NCBI GenBank assembly: GCA_965267355.1
Contig: OZ253956.1
Span: 372,001 to 436,000 of the forward strand
Direction of reading: 5' to 3'
DNA length: 64,000 nt
Source: GCA-002793235 sp965267355
GTDB taxonomy: Bacteria > Bacteroidota > Bacteroidia > Flavobacteriales_E > Vicingaceae
The notes under the pieces are model-generated. The model saw only the letters and a program-made list of their open reading frames with translations, was not told the DNA's origin and did no database searches. Positions 49,407 through 57,227 of the stretch are shown one piece after another (within the stretch, counting starts at the first letter, position 1; the number at the start of each line of letters is the position of its first letter). Both the position numbers and the translations under genes were made by a program.

Positions 49407-50490
49407 TCCCTAAGGTTTTGTAGTAATTCAATGCGTCAATTATCAAATCAATTTCAACATTTTGATTGATTACACCTTCACCAATCTTATTCAATAAAGT
49501 GAAATTTATGGTGTCATTCTCATTCTTCTTATCATTCTTCATCAACTCAATCAATTCATGATAACAAGAATCATCTATTTCATATTTAGAATAAATTGAA
49601 ATAATCGTTTTAGCAATGTTATTTAGATCTTCCTCTGATAAATTTAAATGCTTACATGAAATAAATGCTTCGCACACCATACCTATTGCAATAGCTTCTC
49701 CATGTAACAATGGAAGTTCATCTTTCTTTAGCGAACAACTCTCAACAGCATGACCAATTGTATGACCAAAATTCAATAGCTTACGTTCGTTTTTTTCAAA
49801 AGGATCCGCTAAAACTATATCATTTTTAATGCGAACAGATTGAGTAATTAACTGTTCCCAGTTTTCAGCATTTGACAAATAATCTGTTTGCAAATCTATC
49901 CAGTAGTCAGCATCTTTAATCAAAGCATGTTTTAATGCCTCTGCGTATCCCGAAAGCATTTGCCTCTTATCTAACGTCTTTAAAAAAGGAGGGTAAATGA
50001 ATACACCTTTTGGTTCATTAAACACACCTATCATATTTTTCAGCCCTTCAAAATCAATACCCGTTTTACCTCCAACAGATGCATCAATTTGTGAAAGCAA
50101 AGTAGTTGGAATATTGATAAAATCAATCCCTCTTTTATATGTTGAGGCAACAAACCCACCCATATCCGTTATTACACCTCCACCCAAATTAATGAGTAAA
50201 GCATTTCTGTCAGCCTTAAACTCTGACAAAGTCAACCAAATTTGATAACAAATATCTAACACCTTATTTTCTTCACCACTATTTATTTCAATAATCTCAG
50301 CATCATGCAATAAATCTATACTAGAAATTAATTGCGTAGCACAATGCTCTAGCGTATTCTCATCAACCAATATGTATATCTGTGAAGATTGATAGGGTCT
50401 AAAATACTCATGAAGAACACTAAATGCACCATCACCGATAAACACTTCAGAATTGGTTGTTTTGATATTTGTTATTTGATTAATCGACAT
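49399..50490 (-). CDS. aroB: 3-dehydroquinate synthase
   Basis: A 363-residue NAD- and metal-dependent enzyme for the second shikimate-pathway step. Motifs: EINSGEENKVLD, NLGGGVITDMGGFVASTYKR, the long block IDFINIPTTLLSQIDASVGG followed by KTGIDFEGLKNMIGVF, LLNFGHTIGHAVES and HGEAIAIGMVCEA. Metal-binding Glu and His residues lie in these blocks. The first gene of aroB-aroA; a TACATTTG promoter box lies 17 bases upstream. Confidence 0.97.
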   Translation of the reverse strand: MSINQITNIKTTNSEVFIGDGAFSVLHEYFRPYQSSQIYILVDENTLEHCATQLISSIDLLHDAEIIEINSGEENKVLDICYQIWLTLSEFKADRNALLINLGGGVITDMGGFVASTYKRGIDFINIPTTLLSQIDASVGGKTGIDFEGLKNMIGVFNEPKGVFIYPPFLKTLDKRQMLSGYAEALKHALIKDADYWIDLQTDYLSNAENWEQLITQSVRIKNDIVLADPFEKNERKLLNFGHTIGHAVESCSLKKDELPLLHGEAIAIGMVCEAFISCKHLNLSEEDLNNIAKTIISIYSKYEIDDSCYHELIELMKNDKKNENDTINFTLLNKIGEGVINQNVEIDLIIDALNYYKTLGNG

Positions 50491-50507
50491 GGTTAAAAAT
50501 TACTTAG

Positions 50508-50515
50508 CAAATGTA
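50508..50515 (-). promoter_or_regulatory. aroB -7 promoter box TACATTTG
   Basis: On the minus strand TACATTTG fits TAnnTTTG, 17 bases before the aroB ATG. Confidence 0.5.
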
Positions 50516-50562
50516 TTTAAGGAATTTATATTTCTGCTAATTTCGTACGATAAATATCGTTA

Positions 50563-51723
50563 ATGGATTTTAGTAATACTGAAATAGCTTTTGCTGGTAA
50601 AAGCAACAAAGATTTAAAAAGAAGTTATTGGCTTTTTAAAATTATTGGCTGGAATTGGTTGATTAAAATTGGTCCAACTTTACTTAAAATTTTTATGCCT
50701 TTATGGTTCCCTATCCCCATTATTAAAGCTACCATTTTCAAACAATTTTGTGGAGGAGAGAGTATTAATGATTGTGAGAAAGCCATCAATCAATTAAGCT
50801 CTAACAACATCAAAACAATTTTAGATTATTCAGTTGAAGGAAAGGAAGAAGAAAGTGTATTTGATGCCAACGTTAAAGAAGCTTTAGCAGCCATAGAAAA
50901 AGCTAGATCAGATAGTAACATTCCTTTTTCAGTATTTAAACCTACAGGTTTTGGTCGTTTTGAATTATTACAAAAGGTAAATAAAAAGAAAAATTTAACG
51001 CAAATTGAGCAAAAAGAATTTGATAGGATTTTAATGAGAATTGATACTATATGCAAAGCTGGGTTTGACGTAAACATTCCTATTTTTATTGATGCTGAAG
51101 AAAGCTGGATACAAACCACTATAGATGAAATTGCTTTAAATATGATGCGAAAGTACAACAAGAAAAAAGCTGTTATCTATAACACGGCCCAAATGTACCG
51201 TTGGGACAGAATAGCTTATTTAAAGGAACTTAAAGCTATTGCTGAAAATGAAAAATTCTATATTGGTTTAAAATTAGTTAGAGGTGCTTATATAGAGAAG
51301 GAAAGAGAACGTGCTGAAAAAATGGGATACGAAGACCCAATGCAAAAAACAAAAGAAAACACTGATAAAGATTTCAACTTAGCTTTGAAGTTTTGTGTTG
51401 AAAATATCAATTTGATTTCTATTTGTTGTGGCTCACATAATGAAAAAAGTTCGCTTTACCTAACCGAGTTAATGAAAGAGCATAATATTAACTCTACCGA
51501 TGAACGAGTGTATTTTGCCCAACTTTTGGGAATGAGCGATCACATTAGTATGAATTTGGCAAGCGAAGGATACAATGTAGCCAAATATGTACCTTATGGA
51601 CCTGTTAAAGATGTTACTCCTTATCTAATTAGAAGAGCGCAAGAAAACACCTCTGTTGCTGGGCAAAGAGGTAGAGAATTATCACTTATTCTTAAAGAGC
51701 AACAAAGAAGAAAATCTGCTTAA
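50563..51723 (+). CDS. Proline dehydrogenase
   Basis: A 386-residue FAD enzyme that oxidises proline to pyrroline-5-carboxylate. It is the monofunctional Bacteroidota form. The N-terminus is amphipathic (DFSNTEIAFAGKSNKDLKRS). The TIM-barrel core shows TILDYSVEGKEEESVFDANV, VFKPTGFGRFELLQ, FIDAEESWIQTTIDEIAL, the FAD/substrate block YIGLKLVRGAYIEKERERA and the C-terminal YGPVKDVTPYLIRRAQENTS, which carries the conserved YLxRRxxEN carboxylate-binding arginines. The lnt gene follows after 20 bases. Confidence 0.95.
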   Translation: MDFSNTEIAFAGKSNKDLKRSYWLFKIIGWNWLIKIGPTLLKIFMPLWFPIPIIKATIFKQFCGGESINDCEKAINQLSSNNIKTILDYSVEGKEEESVFDANVKEALAAIEKARSDSNIPFSVFKPTGFGRFELLQKVNKKKNLTQIEQKEFDRILMRIDTICKAGFDVNIPIFIDAEESWIQTTIDEIALNMMRKYNKKKAVIYNTAQMYRWDRIAYLKELKAIAENEKFYIGLKLVRGAYIEKERERAEKMGYEDPMQKTKENTDKDFNLALKFCVENINLISICCGSHNEKSSLYLTELMKEHNINSTDERVYFAQLLGMSDHISMNLASEGYNVAKYVPYGPVKDVTPYLIRRAQENTSVAGQRGRELSLILKEQQRRKSA

Positions 51724-51730
51724 TTTCAAT

Positions 51731-51738
51731 TACTTTTG
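51731..51738 (+). promoter_or_regulatory. lnt -7 promoter box TACTTTTG
   Basis: TACTTTTG lies five bases before the lnt ATG in the 20-base gap after the proline dehydrogenase gene. It could give lnt an independent, leaderless transcript, or be coincidental if the two genes share a message. Confidence 0.4.
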
Positions 51739-51743
51739 TTTTT

Positions 51744-53354
51744 ATGCAAAAGTTAAAACTTTCTGGCCTAGCTATACTAAGTGGTTTATTGATGGGAGTA
51801 AGCTGGCCAGCTACTGGCAACCTAGCTCCACTTTTTTTTATTGCCCTGCTTCCTTTACTTTATGTTGAATACACTGTATCTCAAAACCCAGAAAATCTAA
51901 AATCAAGGCACTTATACCTGTTTGCTTTTTTAACTTATTTAACTTTTAATGGTTATACCACCTGGTGGATATATTTTGCATCTGGACCTGGAATGTTAAT
52001 GGCTGTTGTTCTAAACTCCATTTTTATGGCAATAATATTTCTTTGGTTCCATAGTGTAAAAAAGAATTTCGGAAACAAAAAAGGCTATTTAAGTCTTATT
52101 TTCTTTTGGATAGCTTTTGAGTGGCTGCATTATCATTGGGAATTTTCGCACCCATGGTCAACATTCGGAAACACTTTTGCAAATTATACTGAGCTTATAC
52201 AGTGGTATGAATATACAGGTACACTTGGTGGAACACTATGGGTTTTAATAGTAAACATTTTGGTTTTTCAGGTATTTCGTAAAACAATAATTTTAGGAGA
52301 AAGTTTTAAATCTCATGCAAAAACTATAGCAATTATTTTGGCAATAATTATTATTCCTATGGTTATATCTGGAATAATATATAAGAGCTATACTGAAAAA
52401 GAAAATCCAACAGAAGTAGTTATTGTACAGCCAAATATCGATCCTTACAAGGATAAATTTGGGGGGATGACAGTAGCAGAACAAATGCACAGAATATTAT
52501 CCTTGGCAAAACAAAAAATCACACCAAACACTAATTACGTTGTAGCACCTGAAACAGCTATACCAAGAGGGGTTGTTGAGTCAAGAATTGAAGAAAGTTA
52601 TGGTATTGAAGAAATTAGAAAATTCTTAAAAGAATTTCCTCACATTAAATTTATTATAGGAGCTTCTACTTATATAGAATATCCCCAATCAACTGAAAAA
52701 CCTACTACAACTGCTCGCCCTGATAGACAAACTGGTGGGTGGTTTGATGCTTTTAATTCTGCATTATTAATTGAAAGTAATAAACCTATTCAAATTTATC
52801 ATAAATCTAAATTGGTATTGGGGGTTGAAAGAATGCCTTTTTCTAAATTATTAGGCGGTTTAGCCATTAACTTAGGAGGAACATCAGGTGGGTTAGGAAT
52901 TGAAAAAGAAGCAAAAAACTTAATAACTAACAATCATCAAATTGCACCAGTAATTTGTTATGAATCTATTTATGGTGACTATGTAGGAGATTACATCAAC
53001 AAAGGAGCTAATATGATTTTTGTAATTACCAATGATGGATGGTGGGAAGATACTCCTGGCTATAAACAACATTTAGCTTATGCTCGTTTAAGAGCTATAG
53101 AAACCAGAAGAAGTATTGCCAGAAGTGCAAATACAGGTATATCTTGTTTTATTAACCAAAGAGGTGACATCAATAATTCAACAACCTGGTGGAAACCAAT
53201 TGCCATAAATGGCAGAATCAACAGCAACAAAAAACTAACCACTTATGTTAAGTATGGTGACTATTTTGGGCGAATTTTCGCAGCAATTTCCGTAATAATG
53301 TTACTGTGGAACTGGACAAATAAAATAAAACGAAAGTTTGGTAACGCTATTTAG
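51744..53354 (+). CDS. lnt: Apolipoprotein N-acyltransferase
   Basis: A 536-residue membrane enzyme that adds the third acyl chain to lipoproteins. Five or six N-terminal helices (about 5-220) precede a periplasmic nitrilase-fold domain with the triad glutamate in VVAPETAIPRG, lysine in IYHKSKLVLGVERMPF and cysteine in APVICYESIYGDYVG. VITNDGWWEDTPGYKQHLAYAR also fits. A final helix is near the C-terminus. Its presence agrees with the many lipoproteins nearby. Its stop overlaps the convergent T9SS cargo gene by four bases. Confidence 0.95.
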   Translation: MQKLKLSGLAILSGLLMGVSWPATGNLAPLFFIALLPLLYVEYTVSQNPENLKSRHLYLFAFLTYLTFNGYTTWWIYFASGPGMLMAVVLNSIFMAIIFLWFHSVKKNFGNKKGYLSLIFFWIAFEWLHYHWEFSHPWSTFGNTFANYTELIQWYEYTGTLGGTLWVLIVNILVFQVFRKTIILGESFKSHAKTIAIILAIIIIPMVISGIIYKSYTEKENPTEVVIVQPNIDPYKDKFGGMTVAEQMHRILSLAKQKITPNTNYVVAPETAIPRGVVESRIEESYGIEEIRKFLKEFPHIKFIIGASTYIEYPQSTEKPTTTARPDRQTGGWFDAFNSALLIESNKPIQIYHKSKLVLGVERMPFSKLLGGLAINLGGTSGGLGIEKEAKNLITNNHQIAPVICYESIYGDYVGDYINKGANMIFVITNDGWWEDTPGYKQHLAYARLRAIETRRSIARSANTGISCFINQRGDINNSTTWWKPIAINGRINSNKKLTTYVKYGDYFGRIFAAISVIMLLWNWTNKIKRKFGNAI

Positions 53355-54598
53355 TTACCTTTATTCATCAACTTAGTTGAGTAATTGTTTTGCTCTCCTA
53401 TAATAGACAACATATAAATCCCCGTACTTAAATCTAAATTATCAACGTTTACAGTTGTTACTCCTTCAATAGACTGAACAGCCCTATTGGCAATCATTCT
53501 ACCCCTGGCATCATAAAGGTATAAGTTCATCTTTTCATCTATACTGTTTTTGATATTAAGCCTTAATTTACCATCATGCAAAGTCAACTGAGTTACATCA
53601 AAACCTTTGCTGCTACAATTAGAAGCAATTACCTCATGGTAAGAAGTTGTTCCATCAAAATCAACTTGCTTTAAGCGGTAATAAACTGAAGCATCTGATA
53701 AATTCTCATCTTCTACAAAATAATTCTGAGGAACATTACTATTACCAGCTCCTGAAACTATTGCTAAATCAAAATATACTTGGGCATCATAACTTTTTTC
53801 AACTATAAAATAATCATTATTTATTTCCGATTGAGTAGTCCATTTTATGATTACTTTTTCATTTTCACAATGTGCCTCAAAGTTTACTAGTGTAACTGGC
53901 AATGGATTGGTATTATCTACTAAAATCCAATCTTCAAAAAAATCAGCCGCAGGAACAACAATACCTGATACAATATTGGTAGCTGCATTTCCTGTTCCAA
54001 ATAATTTATAAGTTTCCCAATGACCTAAAGAGGTATTAAATCTTTGCGCCTGTAAATTAGCTTCAGTAATGGTATTAGCACCTCCTACTTCATTTGCTGC
54101 ATCATCATAAGCAATAGATAGTGTTATGTTTGGTTTAGCAGCATAAGACAAAGCATCAATATGCCAAAAACGATCAACTACATATAATGATCTATCAACT
54201 GCATTATAATTCATATTAGTAACTGCAGAGGGATAAGGAGCGTTCATATCTGTTGCTGTTTCGTAAGTACTTAAAATAAACTCTGCATTAGCTCCAGTAC
54301 CAGCACTAGTTTTATTGATAGTTAATGGTATTTTAGTACCACTCGCTGTTGTCCAGGGTATAACATAAGTACCTGTTGTAGTACCAATCTCCCATTTAAT
54401 TACATCGGCTTCATTTTCAGAAATAATGTTACCACCAGTCCCAGCAGTAGTTAACGCATTAGCATTAGCATTATCCAACACCAAATAAGCTCCATTATCA
54501 ATAACAATATATCCATTGTTATTAACTACTACTCTTCCCTGCCCAAAAAGTAATACAGGTAAAAAGAATAAAGCAAATATTGAAAGTAGTTTCTTCAT
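53351..54598 (-). CDS. T9SS cargo with type A sorting domain
   Basis: A 415-residue secreted protein with signal peptide ending LLFGQ. The N-terminal half contains VVVNNNGYIVIDNGAYLVLD, a short strand repeat seen in other Bacteroidota surface proteins, and TGTYVIPWTTASGTKIPLTI. A middle domain (about 235-330) resembles a fibronectin III-like fold (VKWTTQ-type: VIIKWTTQSEINNDYFIVEK). The last 80 residues are a type A sorting domain (LRLNIKNSIDEKMNLYLYDA, then STGIYMLSI). It lies 13 bases downstream of the tail-fibre-domain gene and is probably co-transcribed with it. Function unknown. Confidence 0.85.
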   Translation of the reverse strand: MKKLLSIFALFFLPVLLFGQGRVVVNNNGYIVIDNGAYLVLDNANANALTTAGTGGNIISENEADVIKWEIGTTTGTYVIPWTTASGTKIPLTINKTSAGTGANAEFILSTYETATDMNAPYPSAVTNMNYNAVDRSLYVVDRFWHIDALSYAAKPNITLSIAYDDAANEVGGANTITEANLQAQRFNTSLGHWETYKLFGTGNAATNIVSGIVVPAADFFEDWILVDNTNPLPVTLVNFEAHCENEKVIIKWTTQSEINNDYFIVEKSYDAQVYFDLAIVSGAGNSNVPQNYFVEDENLSDASVYYRLKQVDFDGTTSYHEVIASNCSSKGFDVTQLTLHDGKLRLNIKNSIDEKMNLYLYDARGRMIANRAVQSIEGVTTVNVDNLDLSTGIYMLSIIGEQNNYSTKLMNKGN

Positions 54599-54611
54599 GG
54601 TTCAAGATAAA

Positions 54612-56042
54612 CTATTTGTTATCAATAGATTGTTGTAATTCTTTTACCAATTTTTCTAATTGTTCTATTTTAGAGTTTTGAGCTTCTATTATAGCTTGCT
54701 GCTCCTGAATACCCTTAATTGCTAAAGGAATTAAACGTGTATAATCAACTGTTAGAAAATTTTCATCTTTTTCTACCTTACCTTTCGATGGTTCTATCTT
54801 TGCTGCGCCATTAGTTGAAAGTGTTTTTTCCTTTACAATTTCCGGAATAATTGCTTTCAACTCCTGAGCAATAAAACCAAATTCATTTCTTTCATTCAGT
54901 CCCATCTCTGGGTACTTTTCAATATCGTAATTATATGTAACCGGAGATAATTGACTAATTAAGGATAGTGCACCTTTCATCGGCTTAATATCTTTCTTTA
55001 ACCTTCTATCTGAAACATTCCAAAGCCCTCCGGTATATCCTAAATCATTATAAAAGAGCCCACCATATCCTAAATCTGCTCCACCACTATTAAAACGAGA
55101 ACCTACAACACCAATACTCTGCCAATCATTACTCTGCCCAAAAACACCATCTCCTCCAGCACCAGTAGTAATACCTAAACCAAAAACACCTGTATAAGTT
55201 CCAGCTGTAATACCCTCAAAGCCATTGTACACATTAGCCGTACTAGAATTATAAGCAGATAATGCAACCCCATCAGTTCCTGCATTAGTATAACTTGCCA
55301 TTGGAGCAGCACCTACATTAACTCCTCCATTTGACATTTCAAACATATAAGCAGGTGTACCTGTTCTGATACCTATTCTATCATTTCCGGCATCAACAAA
55401 AAACTGATTAGCCTGTGCATCAGATTCTATTCTGAAATCATTAGAGGCAATACCTTGTTCATTGAAGATTGATGTACCATTACCATTTAACCTAATGTTG
55501 TAAGCATTATTCTCATAGATATCAACTCTACCATCATCCCCACTATCATAAATTCTTACTAAAACATCTCCTGAATTTGCTCCACCATCTCTGGTTTGGA
55601 TTTCATCCATAAAAGATGTAGTTGTATTTAAAACTCTTACTTTCTCTACATTATTCCTTCTAATTGAAAAATCTACCCCATCAGTAGTACCTAAAAAATT
55701 TGTTCCTGCAACAGTACCTGCATTACCCGTTAGTTGCCAAGCATCACCTGTCATTGAAAATTCTACCCACTGAGTTCCATCCCATAACCAATAACTATTT
55801 GTAGTCTCATCATAAACCGTTAAACCTTCATCACCAGCACCGAGACCACCTATTCCAGTACGTTGTGCAGTACTTAATCGAGGTATCAAAATACCTTTAT
55901 TATTTGTTGTTACATCAACATCTAAAATAGCATTTGTATTTGGTGCTGCACCATTATTGTTAATCGCAACATTTTGAGAATATAGGGAAACACTAGAAGC
56001 CAGTATACCCAGAACGAAAATTCGAGCAATCCAATTGTTCAT
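54612..56042 (-). CDS. Exported protein with S74 tail-fibre chaperone domain
   Basis: A 476-residue protein with signal peptide ending LYSQ. The N-terminal part has AINNNGAAPNTNAILDVDVT followed by NNKGILIPRLSTAQRTGI, a block common to Bacteroidota tail-fibre-like proteins. The middle is strand-rich. The C-terminal 140 residues carry the peptidase S74/intramolecular chaperone motif SDRRLKKDIKPMKGALSLIS, then VTYNYDIEKYPEMGLNERNE with FGFIAQELKAIIPEIV, and finish with a coiled coil (about 445-476). Such domains trimerise fibres. No T9SS sorting domain is present, and there are no phage genes around it. It probably forms a surface fibre. Confidence 0.88.
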   Translation of the reverse strand: MNNWIARIFVLGILASSVSLYSQNVAINNNGAAPNTNAILDVDVTTNNKGILIPRLSTAQRTGIGGLGAGDEGLTVYDETTNSYWLWDGTQWVEFSMTGDAWQLTGNAGTVAGTNFLGTTDGVDFSIRRNNVEKVRVLNTTTSFMDEIQTRDGGANSGDVLVRIYDSGDDGRVDIYENNAYNIRLNGNGTSIFNEQGIASNDFRIESDAQANQFFVDAGNDRIGIRTGTPAYMFEMSNGGVNVGAAPMASYTNAGTDGVALSAYNSSTANVYNGFEGITAGTYTGVFGLGITTGAGGDGVFGQSNDWQSIGVVGSRFNSGGADLGYGGLFYNDLGYTGGLWNVSDRRLKKDIKPMKGALSLISQLSPVTYNYDIEKYPEMGLNERNEFGFIAQELKAIIPEIVKEKTLSTNGAAKIEPSKGKVEKDENFLTVDYTRLIPLAIKGIQEQQAIIEAQNSKIEQLEKLVKELQQSIDNK

Positions 56043-56070
56043 TTCAAGAAGTTTTAGTTTAGTATCAAGT

Positions 56071-56078
56071 CAAAATTA
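56071..56078 (-). promoter_or_regulatory. -7 promoter box of the S74-domain gene
   Basis: On the minus strand TAATTTTG fits TAnnTTTG, 28 bases before the ATG at 56042. The remaining sequence up to the lipoprotein gene at 56224 shows nothing I can name. Confidence 0.45.
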
Positions 56079-56223
56079 CAAAAAAAAATAAAAACAGGTT
56101 GCTAATCAATTATTTAACAACTTCACCATTCTTTTTTGTAGTTATAACATTAGACGAGTTTTTTAAAAATTGGTTGCGTATAATCCTATATTTTTTAGAT
56201 AATCATACCTAAGACCAATATTA

Positions 56224-56565
56224 TTAAACACTAGTCTGCTCTTCAGATAAAATTTCTATTACTTTAATGTAAAGCTCATACATTGTTCTGGGCTTAGCAC
56301 AGTAATAATTTAAGTTTTTATTAAACTGATTAAGTGTTAACTCATGCTGATTTAACGTTGATTCGAACTCTTGATGGTAATTTATTTGAATACCTGAATC
56401 AACTCTTGCTATTCTGTATTTAATTTCAGCCTGTTTTAATTCCATATCAACCAACACCTGTACCATTTTATCTTCACTTATCACATAATCAGGCACAGGT
56501 TCTTCTTTTTTGCAAGAAAAAAAAATGAGCAACACTAATGTTAGATATGTTATATGTGATTTCAT
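56224..56565 (-). CDS. DUF4296-type lipoprotein
   Basis: A 113-residue lipoprotein (IFFSC, Cys18). The mature segment KPDYVIS-like VPDYVISEDKMVQVLVDMEL, followed by KQAEIKYRIARV, matches the DUF4296 pattern of Bacteroidota, where the E-x-K-M-x-x-x-L-x-D-x-x-L block is conserved. The C-terminal half is helical (NQFNKNLNYYCAKPRTMYEL). Function unknown. Its ATG lies directly against the T-tract of a terminator that follows the preceding lipoprotein gene, so its expression may depend on read-through. Confidence 0.8.
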   Translation of the reverse strand: MKSHITYLTLVLLIFFSCKKEEPVPDYVISEDKMVQVLVDMELKQAEIKYRIARVDSGIQINYHQEFESTLNQHELTLNQFNKNLNYYCAKPRTMYELYIKVIEILSEEQTSV

Positions 56566-56596
56566 AAAAAAACCCTGAATATTTACTTCAGGGTTT
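56566..56596 (-). terminator. Terminator abutting the DUF4296 gene start
   Basis: On the minus strand AAACCCTGAA pairs perfectly with TTCAGGGTTT across a seven-base loop, followed by a T run that ends at the ATG of the DUF4296 gene (56565). Confidence 0.85.
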
Positions 56597-56616
56597 AATA
56601 ATTTCTAATATTATAA

Positions 56617-57168
56617 TTATGCCGCTACTTCTCCTGAAGCATTACTTGCTTCTATAGTTTTAGCTGCCTCTAACATTTTTTGAATCATTCCTTCACCATA
56701 TTCTCCCTCCATAATATCACGAACTTCATAAATATCATTACCAACAACAGCTTTATAGAAAAAATGATTTTGAGTTTTCACACCTGAGTCGGGAATATCT
56801 TGCTTATAAACTAAAGCATTTTTTTCTTCAGTGATAATTTCAGATTTAAACACTAAATCTTCTTGTAAATCCATTTTAAGCATTTCTATATCACCTTCTC
56901 CATACATTATTTCAATACCGAAATCTGTTCCAACAACAATTTCTAAAGCTCCTCTTTCCGTTAAGGTAACCTCTGCTTCTCCATGTGTTTCAGCTTCAGG
57001 AACCATAACTGTTAGATTAAAACCATACTCGTTTAGATCTAATTGTTCAAAACCTTTTAATTCTACTTGTTCTTGAGGGTTCTCATCTTCATTTTGGTTA
57101 TTATCTCCACCACAAGCAACAAAGACCGAAAGTGAAACCACTATTAATAAATACAATAACTTTTTCAT
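56617..57168 (-). CDS. Lipoprotein of unknown function, acidic
   Basis: A 183-residue lipoprotein (FVACGGDNNQ, Cys19) with a short Asn/Glu-rich linker. The folded part has LDLNEYGFNLTVMVPEAETH, LEIVVGTDFGIEIMYGEGDI and NHFFYKAVVGNDIYEVRDIM, which read as a small beta sandwich with a helix near the end (MIQKMLEAAKTIEAS). I do not recognise the family. It has its own promoter (TTTG-N21-TATATTTG) and a terminator right after it, so it is a short monocistronic unit downstream of the alpha-2-macroglobulin gene. Confidence 0.75.
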   Translation of the reverse strand: MKKLLYLLIVVSLSVFVACGGDNNQNEDENPQEQVELKGFEQLDLNEYGFNLTVMVPEAETHGEAEVTLTERGALEIVVGTDFGIEIMYGEGDIEMLKMDLQEDLVFKSEIITEEKNALVYKQDIPDSGVKTQNHFFYKAVVGNDIYEVRDIMEGEYGEGMIQKMLEAAKTIEASNASGEVAA

Positions 57169-57188
57169 AGTACATACTGATTTGTAAG

Positions 57189-57221
57189 CAAATATAAATT
57201 AAAATATTTAAACCTTACAAA
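57189..57221 (-). promoter_or_regulatory. Lipoprotein promoter, TTTG-N21-TATATTTG
   Basis: On the minus strand TTTG (57218-57221), a 21-base spacer and TATATTTG (57189-57196) make a complete Bacteroidota promoter 20 bases before the ATG at 57168. Confidence 0.65.
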
Positions 57222-57227
57222 CCTAAA

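Noticed and set aside
54612..56042. Prophage remnant suggested by the S74 tail-fibre domain
   Set aside because: No capsid, terminase, integrase or lysis genes nearby, and the protein has a Sec signal; such proteins are common as surface proteins in Bacteroidota.
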